Below are positions 43,701 to 53,900 of a stretch of DNA of 64,000 nucleotides, piece by piece. How positions within the stretch are numbered: position 1 is the first letter of the stretch; every line of letters begins with the position of its first letter. The position numbers and the translations under genes are program-made. The notes under the pieces were generated by a model that saw only the letters and a program-made list of their open reading frames with translations, did not search any database and was not told the origin of the DNA. The stretch is from Liopterus haemorrhoidalis (lineage: Eukaryota > Arthropoda > Insecta > Coleoptera > Dytiscidae). The stretch is taken from assembly GCA_963971575.1 (NCBI GenBank), contig OZ020626.1, positions 78,787 to 142,786 on the forward strand, in the 5' to 3' direction.

Positions 43701-46577
43701 GTGAATTAGCTAAAACAACAGGGTCCGGTTCCTGAAAGCTCAGTTAACTATAACCTAGTAGTTAAATACGGCCGTCCTTAGGCTGCGGTTACAGTGGAAG
43801 CGTTTTCGCCCGATCTATACTTCGCGCGTACTCGACCATATTCATAGATAAAAAAGGAAATAGATGCGAAACTGCCGTTATATTTTTTTAAACCAAATTA
43901 GCGCTGTAGTTGTTGGGTTATGGAACTAAAATTGGTAGGGGAGGAAAGGGTTGGGTTTTCGCGGGTATTTCAAATGCTTCAGTGGATATAGTTGTAAGCA
44001 TAATTAAATGTTATTATTAAATGAAACAATTGATTTACTTTGTCTATTTTTATTATTAACGACAACAATATTAAAAATAGACAAAATAAATCATAACAAT
44101 TGTATCATTTAATAATAACATTTAATTATGTTTACAATTAAGAACAAGCAGTTTGGAATTATACAGAAACAGAAAAACAATAACTAGCAGAAATAATTAT
44201 TTATTAAGTAGACTAACATATAACATAATATTTACTAATACTTAATATTTATGGACACTTCCATGGACAAGCCATCCAATTTTGGATTTCCAATGTTCTT
44301 CATCCACGTTTTATACAATTCTGGAGCCACACGTGTCTTCGGGTTTGGAAAGCGATATCTTTTAGGTTCACTACTATCACACCCCAAAACAAAGCATTTA
44401 ACACCCATTTTCCGAATAAAACAATGAAATTACAAAATTACAGAAGACGATTTTGACACTAATTACAGATTTTGACGCTGACAGAAGCCGTAACAAACAA
44501 CATCCTGTCATGCGCGTAGCTATAGCGACTGGGGCGCTATTCGTGTTGGGTTATGGAACGTAATATGGTTTTCGTTTTGCCATTAGAGTTTCACCCCCCT
44601 AACCATATTCGATCAACTGTTTCAAGCATGTAGAAATAAACATGGATGGTTACAGTAGATGCGAATTAGTCGCACGAATAGCTGGTTATCACTAGATGTT
44701 CAAACGGGTTACTTTCCGAGTAGTGATTACGCTTGTACTGTAACCGCAACCTTTGTCAATTTTTGCAGAGATGTCAAACAATGCAAAGTCAATTACGCAT
44801 TGTTAACTTCGCGTTTGACGTGAGTTTAACTAAGGCTGCCTTTGTCAAGGGTTGCATTAACCTTCGTCAGGACTTGTAGTCGAGTCAAACAGCTGAATTT
44901 AGTCGACTACATCTTCATGTGAATTTAACTATGCATTGATGTCAATATTTTTTGTCATTTAAAAAACTGGAAAATAATAAATTATTAATAATTTGTTTTC
45001 AACAGACTAATTCAAGTTCGATTAAAGCGATTCGGTGTCTGGTATCGTGAAGATTGCTTGACTTTTTTTGTTAATAATCATTGAACAAATAAAGCACTAA
45101 ATTTAAAATGGCACCTAATACCACTCAACTGTTTTTAATATTTATACAGATTTCTTTGCGCGTGTACTATCTTTAACGCAAATGGACTTAAATTCGCAAG
45201 ATACCCCTGAAAAATAAACGGAATTATTAACTTAACTATATCTTACCTTGCACAGACAAGAACAAATGTTCGAGAAGTGTTCAAATATTGTCTAACAATA
45301 TTAATTTCTCGGTAGTAATCCAAGAGAAGAGGAAGAGTATGACCTGGACAAACAAGAGTATCAGTGTGTATGGCAAGAAGTTCTATCACACACCCTTCAT
45401 CCAGCAACGTGTAACCATGGAGGTTGTCCATATGACCCAGGTACTGAAAAATACACACAATTGAGAACTGACACGCTCGGATACGCAGTCTGGTGGTCAA
45501 ATATTGTACTAGGCGCTCTAGCACTGTTTGAACTTATTACATATGTTCTAGTGTTGAATTTTTGTTAGAATATTGATAGAAGTTGTGAAAAACTATAAAA
45601 GCAGAACAAATTGTAGTGTTTTTGGCTGCTATTCAAGACAGGACAAAGATAGGCATCTTAGTTTTTTTCTTTTCTTAAGAAAAATGGAGGGAAAGTTAAT
45701 ATTAACTCCAGATTGGGAAAAGATTTGGTTTTTGGACAGGAGGAAGGCATGGGAATATATTTTGAGTTAAAAAGTAACTGATACTATGCGAGTTTGTTCA
45801 TTAAATTTGTCACAGAAAAACAAAACTGTACTAATATGCTTGCACTTGCAAGTTGCATTTTTAACTTTTAGCTGCTCCTGTCCAACTAAAACTAATTTTA
45901 TTTCATGAGGCAATGAACATAATGCACTTGATTACAAACAGAATCCATATATTGTAAATTCAGATGACCAATACTCAGATGTACCACATAAAATTACGTG
46001 CCGGCATTTTATTTAGATAAATTCTAAAAAACAAAAAATAAATCTGACAGAAAATGACCGTATTTCAAAAAATACATATGAGAGGATGCTTTTAATATAT
46101 TTTTTAGACTCCCCACCCTAAAATTGGACTATCTTAAAAGAAAATAAATGTATGAAATCACATAACATTTTGTCAAAACCAAAATAATTTTTCATGTTAA
46201 CGATTTATAATATTAAACGATGTCCACAAACTATATATCAAACAAGTTTAAGTTCTAAATCATTGTTGATTTTCTCATTGTTTAAGTTGTTTTTAAGATA
46301 ATAACTAACTTTTTATGGAAGTAAAAAAACCTTGTTCGTAATACTGAATTTTTTTCGAAGTAATATTTTCAACGTAATATCAAACAAATAACTTACTGAG
46401 TGCTCAGTTGGTAAATTTGTATCAAACTCACTGGTAGTCTGACATCCATCTGTAATTTAAAATTTTAGATTAAGGAATAAAAAGGAGTGTTTTTGTTATG
46501 ATTTCTATTTAGGTTAGAAAAATATTTTTCATTAACGAAATATTACCTGCTCCATTATTAGCACTTAATTCACTCAT
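31782..46577 (-). CDS. CRBN: Cereblon, substrate receptor of the CRL4 ubiquitin ligase (8 exons, complete)
   Basis: Minus-strand exons 46577-46547, 46449-46397, 45443-45247, 40699-40317, 39085-38943, 38888-38786, 32944-32854 and 31926-31782 join in phase with GT-AG borders to give 381 residues; human cereblon has 442 and a longer N-tail. Residues about 29-205 form the LON-like domain (TYLG-type start, HTLPL, ALKAKGRQRCKVL). The DPIK.SYW and LDSALQRLRLEL helices follow. The CULT domain is residues about 270-375, with zinc cysteines C275, C278, C342 and C345 and the three cage tryptophans W331, W337 and W351. In the family, cereblon binds DDB1 and presents substrates carrying cyclic-imide degrons. 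An AATAAA (minus) is at 31597-31592. The 5.8-kb intron 6 contains the 34766-38522 gene. Confidence 0.93.
32176..32809. mobile_element. TIR element E copy 2 (inverted)
   Basis: Reverse complement of 9234-9897, TA-flanked; it fills most of cereblon intron 7. Confidence 0.8.
33091..34492. mobile_element. THAP-type TIR element, copy 2 (inverted, without THAP, split by a MITE)
   Basis: Ends CAGATTAATTCTGTAAAAAG and GAGTTACAGAATTGGTCTG match the 12000-14081 element in reverse. The THAP region is absent and a family A MITE (33391-33797) is inserted. It lies in cereblon intron 6, ending about 275 bp before the first exon of the nested carboxypeptidase-like gene. Confidence 0.75.
33391..33797. mobile_element. 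MITE family A copy
   Basis: CAGTCTGTTTCAAACGCTTA to CCGTTTGGAACAGACTG, TA-flanked. Its left end shares the TTTCAAACGCTTAGG variant with the copy at 1472, suggesting the same subfamily. Confidence 0.9.
34766..38522 (+). CDS. Procarboxypeptidase A-like protein (M14), probable pseudoenzyme, nested in a cereblon intron (6 exons)
   Basis: Exons 34766-34842, 34960-35172, 35263-35368, 35446-35760, 36361-36899 and 38255-38522 join in phase to 505 residues. MNKFTIFVIFLNGVLLQ is a signal peptide. Residues about 26-110 match the M14 propeptide (TLYRIYPQ start). The peptidase domain runs about 115-425. Zinc ligands are kept: H189 and E192 (GWHGKE) and H314 (FHGNGRF). In bovine CPA numbering, R71 is K191, R127 is K242, R145 is K258, catalytic E270 is T389 (FTLPG in place of FTFELRD), and Y248 is A367 or F366. 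N144 is kept as N257. Peptide hydrolysis is therefore unlikely; a zinc-dependent binding role is inferred. A charged coiled tail of about 75 residues, unusual for the family, follows. AATAAA lies at 38579. A MITE sits in intron 4. The gene is on the opposite strand to cereblon. Confidence 0.88.
34858..34925 (+). repeat. Element B fragment
   Basis: TTTTTAGGGTTTTGTAGTTA through GTCTGTCTGTCTG matches the left end of element B. It lies in intron 1 of the carboxypeptidase-like gene, about 35 bp before its second exon. Confidence 0.7.
35881..36287. mobile_element. MITE family A copy in intron 4 of the carboxypeptidase-like gene
   Basis: CAGTCTGTTCCAAACGGTTA to CCGTTTGGAACAGACTT; ends 73 bp before exon 5. 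It makes up about two thirds of that intron. Confidence 0.9.
37393..37720 (-). pseudogene. Possible degenerate transposase N-terminus (HTH-like)
   Basis: A 91-residue minus frame contains CYLSEDCKVLILNVYKKL and then LRTAELIS, reminiscent of the helix-turn-helix start of insect DDE transposases. A local duplication of GTCACCAAAGAGCCATNTTTGC lies at its upstream end (37630-37705). It is inside intron 5 of the carboxypeptidase-like gene. The family call is from general resemblance only. Confidence 0.3.
38711..38752. mobile_element. MITE family A solo terminus
   Basis: CAGTCTGTTCCAAACGGTTA through GATTTTGCAA, then the match stops. It lies about 30 bp inside cereblon intron 6, next to the exon 6 donor. 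Confidence 0.85.
39398..40279. mobile_element. CTTAAGGGG-ended TIR element in cereblon intron 4
   Basis: CCTTAAGGGGTATGGTCAG at the left and ATGGGTATAAACCCCCTTAAG at the right are inverted. About 0.88 kb, with no transposase frame. It fills most of the intron between cereblon exons 4 and 5. Confidence 0.6.
40789..41728. mobile_element. TIR-bounded unit carrying a LINE 3' fragment
   Basis: GTAGATAAGAGGTCACTTGAGG at the left and its approximate complement CTCAAGTGACCCTTTATCTAC at the right, each followed inward by CGAGTGGT-type sequence. Inside is the LINE fragment at 40853-41504. It lies in cereblon intron 3. Mismatches make the bounds approximate. Confidence 0.5.
40853..41504 (-). pseudogene. 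LINE C-terminal fragment (5'-truncated non-LTR retrotransposon)
   Basis: A 158-residue minus frame contains RIIRCIANKRR, KILTVPGIYILELLVYVFKN, HSYSTRGKD and GIKLFNSLP. This is the usual C-terminal end of insect LINE reverse-transcriptase ORFs. A TAATAATAAT tail at 40853-40868 marks the 3' end. It is a different family from the copy at 30183-31290, since the residues outside the shared motifs do not match. Confidence 0.8.
41729..42473. other. Intronic, no gene seen
   Basis: It contains a CAGGGTGTTTGAAACTGGGC block at 41975-42000, typical of an element end, with no partner found. The rest is AT-rich. Confidence 0.5.
42474..42873. mobile_element. MITE family A copy
   Basis: CAGTTTGTTCCAAACGGTTA to CCTTTTGGAACAGACTG, TA-flanked; in cereblon intron 3. 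Confidence 0.88.
43277..43484 (-). other. Orphan exon-like open frame
   Basis: The minus frame reads SILLLIYSTVLFDDTGLF, then DCSITNILPIDRACSG, then PTARQWHLKGLQEKFALTAE and stops being protein-like at a GT donor (43276-43275). It is less AT-rich than its surroundings. Initiation is unclear, no upstream pyrimidine tract is present, and no partner exon was found. It could be part of a gene nested in cereblon intron 3 or a transposon relic. Confidence 0.25.
43780..44752. mobile_element. TIR element with a THAP frame
   Basis: AGGCTGCGGTTACAGTGG at the left and TACTGTAACCGCAACCT at the right are inverted; about 973 bp. An inner inverted motif (AAATAAATCATAACAATTG and partner) lies near 44020-44110. 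It carries the 57-residue THAP frame at 44235-44408, but no catalytic region. Confidence 0.65.
44235..44408 (-). pseudogene. THAP domain fragment, 57-residue frame
   Basis: The frame starts MGVKCFVLGCDSSEPKRYRF and continues NPKTRVAPELYKTWMKNIGN. This matches the THAP signature: C-x3-C, an RFP motif in place of FHxFP, and the W-x-K-x-I helix. The second zinc pair is missing because the frame ends early. It is the N-terminus of a THAP transposase within the 43780-44752 element. Confidence 0.65.
45462..45564. repeat. Dispersed repeat F copy 2
   Basis: Close copy of 9932-10028. It ends just before the THAP-like frame at 45573. Confidence 0.75.
45573..45830 (+). pseudogene. Degenerate THAP domain in cereblon intron 2
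   Basis: The frame contains NCSVFGCYSRQDKDRHLSF (first zinc pair region) and then, after a frameshift, WEYIL and MRVCSLN, resembling the end of a THAP domain. It is preceded by repeat F and is the third independent THAP relic in the window. Confidence 0.5.
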
Positions 46578-46740
46578 TTTCTTTCTATTCAACAAATTAA
46601 TTATATAATAATAAAAATCTTTCCGTATATTGCACAATATTTACATTCTCCAAATGCAAATTTTTGACAACTGTCAAAAACAGAAGGAAAAGTTGCGCAT
46701 GCCTCGTAAGCAGTATTCATAATTAAAAACCTTTAAATTT
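46578..46740 (-). promoter_or_regulatory. Likely cereblon promoter region
   Basis: About 75-115 bp upstream of the cereblon ATG are a palindromic TTGACAACTGTCAAA and a TTGCGCATGCCT block. The latter contains GCGCATGC, the core of an NRF-1/ewg-type site common in housekeeping promoters. No TATA box is evident. The assignment rests on position and motif only. Confidence 0.3.
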
Positions 46741-47989
46741 GTTTCAAATTTAAAGAAATATAATAGTACCGCGTTTGTTTAATTAATATTTTATATGAAA
46801 TTTTTGTAAAATTATTCTTCATAATATTTTATTTTGCTTTTATTCATAATATTTAAGAAGTATTTACATACTCTTTAATATTATTAACGTAATATTTCTA
46901 AAACCAATAAAAATAAAAACCAAGAATTCTGCCCTTAACATTACAACAATGTGTTAGAGAGAGATAGATGATATTTTTATAAAAGTGTGTCCTTGCGCAC
47001 GTCCTGTTACTTTTTGTTACGTCACAGTGATAGACTGAAGCCTGCTCTTTTAATAAATTTAATACTAAATATTTTATATATTTTAGTTTTTGAGAAATTT
47101 GTGCTTAAATGAACACATGTTTTAAAAAATAGCTATAGCTCTTTTTGTGGTGCTCCAAAAAATCTTAAAAAATCAGTATAGATGGAAGATGGCTAGGGCT
47201 TTTCAAATATTTTCACAAAATTTATTTATCTTTTTTAGTTTTTGAGATATGGGGTCATTTACAAAAGAATTTACAGCGCTAAGAATGGTGTCCCCAAAAA
47301 ATTGAAAAAAATCAGACTTTTAGATTAAAAGCCACCATTTTCAAAAATATTAAAAATTTTCTACTATCTTTTCTAGTTTTTGAAGATATGCATTTTAAAA
47401 ATATACAAAGTGGGGCACTAGAAAAATGGCTGTAGTTCTTACACCCGAATCTCAAAATTTTGAAAAATTCAGCAGTGATAAACAAATGTTTTTTCCAAAA
47501 ATTTATAACTAATTTTCTAAGAGATTTTTATAACCTCTTTCGATGTATTTTTAGAATATAAAAAAAATGTGTTGTAATTAATATTATTTTAGAAAAATTC
47601 TATTTTCAAAATGGTACCAAATATGTTTGCATCATTATATATATTGCAAATTGTACTCGGTTTTATTAAATGTATATTTGTATTTTACACTTTAAATATT
47701 AATAAAAATGTAGAAATAATATTGTGTTTTCTTCACAAAACCTACACCCATTAATATTTCAGAACAAGCTGGCAGTGTGGAAAGTGTGTTTCTAAAAAAT
47801 GTGTTTTCTTCCATCAACCTACACCCCCCTTAATGTTTCAGGAAACTGAAAATATGGCTGAAATAAGATAAGTATATATGAGATATTTAGATAAAATATT
47901 TAAAACGTTTGTAGGGTCTATAAATCATAAAGTACCTACATATCGAAAACCAACCCCCTAACATGTAAGGGTTGCGAGATATAAAAAAC

Positions 47990-50900
47990 ACTTAATAACA
48001 CCTAAAACGTTAAAATAGGTGGTTGATATTGGTGTATCAGGGGGTAGTAGAACATATAAAACATACCCTTATAAGTTTCATCGCCTAATTTCAACCCTTA
48101 ACATTTCTTTTCCGATAAAGAAATTTTGTCCATCGACGGTATAGGGCCACAGTATAGGGATTGTTTTGAGGAATAGTGAATTTTGTTTATTTAATATCTC
48201 GAAAACTAGAAGGGTTGCAAGGTTGCCTTAGTGGTTGTAGAGTACTTATACTCTTCTGTACCTACCTACCGAAAACCATCCCTTTAACTCGTAAGGGTTG
48301 TGAGATATAAAAAGTGCTTAATAACTCCCCAACCTTAAGATCTAGGAAGATGAAAATTTAATAACTTCTACTAAGGGCCCTAATGAAGGGACCTGTCAAA
48401 CCAGGACTCCCTAGCCCTTGTAGTTTCTGAGATATTAAATTAATAAAGTTCAGTGACGTCACATATTATAGCAAAAAAATTATATTATTTTATTAATATC
48501 TCGAAAACCAGAAGGGTTGTAGGGCTCCCATTGTGGCTGTAGGGTCCTAAGGTCTTATAGTAAGTGCCTACCAAAATCCAACCCCCTAACATGTAAGGGT
48601 TGCGAGATATAAAAAGCACTTTATTTCACGCGTCCCTTAAGGGATGGAGGGATGAAATTTTAATAGTATTTACCCAGAGCCCTTGTGAAGAGGCGTACCA
48701 AATCTGGACACCCTAGCCCTTGTAGTTTCCGAGATATAGCTTAAAAACTAATAAATACCTTCTTGAGATCCTGTTCTCCTGATACAAATCGAAAATATTT
48801 TGAAATGTGTACAAAAGCATGTTTTTAACAGACTAAAAATTCCAGCTACACGAAATGAAATAGGTGGTAGATATTGGTGTGTAAGGGGGTTGTAGAACGC
48901 TCTAAACATATCCTGATAAGTTTCATCCCCTAATTTCAACCCTTAAAATTTATTTTCCGATAAAGAAATTTTGTCCATCGACGGTATAGGGCCACAGTAT
49001 AGGGTTTGTTTTGAGGAATAGTGAATTTTGTTTATTTAATATCTCGAAAACTAGAAGGGTTGCAAGGTTGCCTTAGTGGTTGTAGAGTACTTATACTCTT
49101 CTGTACCTACCTACCGAAAACCTTCCCTTTAACTCGTAAGGGTTGTGAGATATAAAAAGTGCTTAATAACTCCCCAACCTTAAGATCTAGGGGGATGAAA
49201 TTTTAATAACATATACTAAGGGCCCTAATGAAGGGACCTGTCAAACCAGGACTCCCTAGCCCTTGTAGTTTCTGAGATATTAAATTAATAAAGTTCAGTG
49301 ACGTCACATATTGTAGCAAAAAAATTATTTTATTTTATTAATATCTCGAAAACCAGAAGGGTTGTAGGGCTCCCATTGTGGCTGTAGGGTCCTAAGGTCT
49401 TATAGTAAGTGCCTACCAAAATCCAACCCCCTAACATGTAAGGGTTGCGAGATATAAAAAACACTTTATTACACGCGTCCCTTAAGAGATAGAGGGATGA
49501 AATTTTCATAGTATTTACCCAGAGCCCTTGTGAATAGGCGTACCAAATCTGGACACCCTAGCCCTTGTAGTTTCCGAGATATAGCTTAAAAACTAATAAA
49601 TACCTTCTTGAGATCCTGTTCTCCTGATACAAATCGAAAATATTTTGAAATGTGTACAAAACCGTGTTTTTAACAGACTAAAAATTCCAGCTACACGAAA
49701 TGAAATAGGTGGTAGATATTGGTGTGTAAGGGGGTTGTAGAACGCTCTAAACATATCCTGATAAGTTTCATCCCCTAATTTCAACCCTTAAAATTTATTT
49801 TCCGATAAAGAAATTTTGTCCATCGACGGTATAGGGCCACAGTATAGGGATTGTTTTGAGGAATAGTGAATTTTGTTTATTTAATATCTCGAAAACTAGA
49901 AGGGTTGCAAGGTTGCCTTAGTGGTTGTAGAGTACTTATACTCTTCTGTACCTACCTACCGAAAACCATCCCTTTAACTCGTAAGGGTTGTGAGATATAA
50001 AAAGTGCTTAATAACTCCCCAACCTTAAGATCTAGGGGGATGAAATTTTAATAACATATACTAAGGGCCCTAATGAAGGGACCTGTCAAACCAGGACTCC
50101 CTAGCCCTTGTAGTTTCTGAGATATTAAATTAATAAAGTTCAGTGACGTCACATATTATAGCAAAAAATTTATATTATTTTATTAATATCTCGAAAACCA
50201 GAAGGGTTGTAGGGCTCCCATTGTGGCTGTAGGGTCCTAAGGTCTTATAGTAAGTACCTACCAAAATCCAACCCCCTAACATGTAAGGGTTGCGAGATAT
50301 AAAAAGCACTTTATTACACGCGTCCCTTAAGGGATAGAGGGATGAAATTTTAATAGTATTTACCCACGGCCCTTGTGAAGAGGCGTACCAAATCTGGACA
50401 CCCTAGCCCTTGTAGTTTCCGAGATATAGCTTAAAAACTAATAAATACCTTCTTGAGATCCTGTTCTCCTGATACAAATCCAAAATATTTTGAAATGTGT
50501 ACAAAACCGTGTTTTTAACAGACTAAAAATTCCAGCTACACGAAATGAAATAGGTGGTAGATATTGGTGTGTAAGGGGGTTGTACAACGCTCTAAACATA
50601 TCCTTATAAGTTTCATCCCCTAATTTCAACCCTTAAAATTTATTTTCCGATAAAGAAATTTTGTCCATCGACGGTATAGGGCCACAGTATAGGGATTGTT
50701 TTGAGGAATAGTGAATTTTGTTTATTTAATATCTCGAAAACTAGAAGGGTTGCAAGGTTGCCTTAGTGGTTGTAGAGTACTTATACTCTTCTGTATCTAC
50801 CTACCGAAAACCACCCCTTTAGCTCGTAGGGGTTGTGAGATATAAAAAGTGCTTAATAACTCCCCAACCTTAAGATCTAGGGGGATGAAATTTTAATAAC

Positions 50901-53900
50901 ATATACTAAGGGCCCTAATGAAGGGACCTGTCAAACCAGGACTCCCTAGCCCTTGTAGTTTCTGAGATATTAAATTAATAAAGTTCAGTGACGTCACATA
51001 TTGTAGCAAAAAATTTATTTTATTTTATTAATATCTCGAAAACCAGAAGGGTTGTAGGGCTCCCATTGTGACTGTAGGGTCCTAAGGTCTTATAGTAAGT
51101 GCCTACCAAAATCCAACCCCCTAACATGTAAGGGTTGCGAGATATAAAAAGCACTTTATTACACGCGTCCCTTAAGGGATAGAGGGATGAAATTTTAATA
51201 GTATTTACCCAGAGCCCTTGTGAAGAGGCGTACCAAATCTGGACACCCTAGCCCTTGTAGTTTCCGAGATATAGCTTAAAAACTAATAAATACCTTCTTG
51301 AGATCCTGTTCTCCTGATACAAATCGAAAATATTTTGAAATGTGTACAAAACCGTGTTTTTAACAGACTAAAAATTCCAGCTACACGAAATGAAATAGGT
51401 GGTAGATATTGGTGTGTAAGGGGGTTGTAGAACGCTCTAAACATATCCTTATAAGTTTCATCCCCTAATTTCAACCCTTAAAATTTATTTTCCGATAAAG
51501 AAATTTTGTCCATCGACGGTATAGGGCCACAGTATAGGGGTTGTTTTGATGAATAGTGAATTTTGTTTATTTAATATATCGAAAACCAGAAGGGTTGCAA
51601 GGTTGCCTTAGTGGTTGTAGAGTACTTATACCCTTCTGTACCTACCTACCGAAAACCATCCCTTTAACTCGTAAGGGTTGTGAGATATAAAAAGTGCTTA
51701 ATAACTCCCCAACCTTAAGATCTAGGGGGATGAAATTTTAATAACTTATACTAAGGGCCCTAATGAAGGGACCTGTCAAATCTGGACTCCCTAGCCCTTG
51801 TAGTTTCTGAGATATTAAATTAATAAAGTTCAGTGACGTCACATATTGTAGCAAAAAAATTATTTTATTTTATTAATATCTCGAAAACCAGAAGGGTTGT
51901 AGGGCTCCCATTGTGGCTGTAGGGTCCTAAGGTCTTATTGTAAGTGCCTACCAAAATCCAACCCCATAACATGTAAGGGTTGCGAGATATAAAAAACACT
52001 TTATTACACGCGTCCCTTAAGGAATAGAGGGATGAAATTTTAATAGTATTTACCCAGAGCCCTTGTGAAGAGGCGTACCAAATCTGGACACCCTAGCCCT
52101 TGTAGTTTCCGAGATATAGCTTAAAAACTAATAAATACCTTCTTGAGATCCTGTTCTCCTGATACAAATCGAAAATATTTTGAAATGTGTACAAAACCGT
52201 GTTTTTAACAGACTAAAAATTCCAGCTACACGAAATGAAATAGGTGGTAGATATTGGTATGTAAGGGGGTTGTAGAACGCTCTAAACATATCCTTATAAG
52301 TTTCATCCCCTAATTTCAACCCTTAAAATTTATTTTCCGATAAAGAAATTTTGTCCATCGACGGTATAGGGCCACAGTATAGGGATTGTTTTGAGGAATA
52401 GTGAATTTTGTTTATTTAATATCTCGAAAACTAGAAGGGTTGCAAGGTTGCCTTAGTGGTTGTAGAGTACTTATACCCTTCTGTACCTACCTACCGAAAA
52501 CCATCCCTTTAACTCGTAAGGGTTGTGAGATATAAAAAGTGCTTAATAACTCCCCAACCTTAAGATCTAGGGGGATGAAATTTTAATAACATATACGAAG
52601 GGCCCTAATGAAGGGACCTGTCAAATCTGGACTCCCTAGCCCTTGTAGTTTCTGAGATATTAAATTAATAAAGTTCAGTGACGTCACATATTATAGCAAA
52701 AAATTTATATTATTTTATTAATATCTCGAAAACCAGAAGGGTTGTAGGGCTCCCATTGTGGCTGTAGGGTCCTAAGGTCTTATTGTAAGTGCCTACCAAA
52801 ATCCAACCCTCTAACATGTAAGGGTTGCGAGATATAAAAAACACTTTATTACACGCGTCCCTTAAGGGATAGAGGGATGAAATTTTAATAGTATTTACCC
52901 AGAGCCCTTGTAAAGACGCGTACCAATTCTGGACACCCTAGCCCTTGTAGTTTCCGAGATATAGCTTAAAAACTAATAAATACCTTCTTGAGATCCTGTT
53001 CTCCTGATACAAATCGAAAATATTTTGAAATGTGTACAAAACCGTGTTTTTAACAGACTAAAAATTCCACCTACACGAAATGAAATAGGTGGTAGATATT
53101 GGTATGTAAGGGGGTTGTAGAACGCTCTAAACATATCCTTATAAGTTTCATCCCCTAATTTCAACCCTTAAAATTTATTTTCCGATAGAGAAATTTTGTC
53201 CATCGACGGTATAGGGCCACAGTATAGGGATTGTTTTGAGGAATAGTGAATTTTGTTTATTTAATATATCGAAAACCAGAAGGGTTGCAAGGTTGCCTTA
53301 GTGGTTGTAGAGTACTTATACCCTTCTGTACTTACCTACCGAAAACCATCCCTTTAACTCGTAAGGGTTGTGAGATATAAAAAGTGCTTAATAACTCCCC
53401 AACCTTAAGATCTAGGGGGATGAAAATTTAATAACTTCTGCTAAGAGCCTTAATGAAATGACCTGTCAAAGCAGGACTCCCTAGCCCTTGTAGTTTCTGA
53501 GATATTAAATTAATAAAGTTCAGTGACGTCACATATTGTAGCAAAAAATTTATTTTATTTTATTAATATCTCGAAAACCAGAAGGGTTGTAGGGCTCTCA
53601 TTGTGGCTGTAGGGTCCTAAGGTCTAATAGTAAGTGCCTACCAAAATCCAACCCCCTAACATGTAAGGGTTGCGAGATATAAAAAACACTTTATTACACG
53701 CGTCCCTTAAGGGATACAGGGATGAAATTTTAATAGTATTTACCCACGGCCCTTGTGAATAGGCGTACCAAATCTGGACACCCTAGCCCTTGTAGTTTCC
53801 GAGATATAGCTTAAAAACTAATAAATACCTTCTTGAGATCCTGTTCTCCTGATACAAATCGAAAATATTTTGAAATGTGTACAAAACCGTGTTTTTAACA

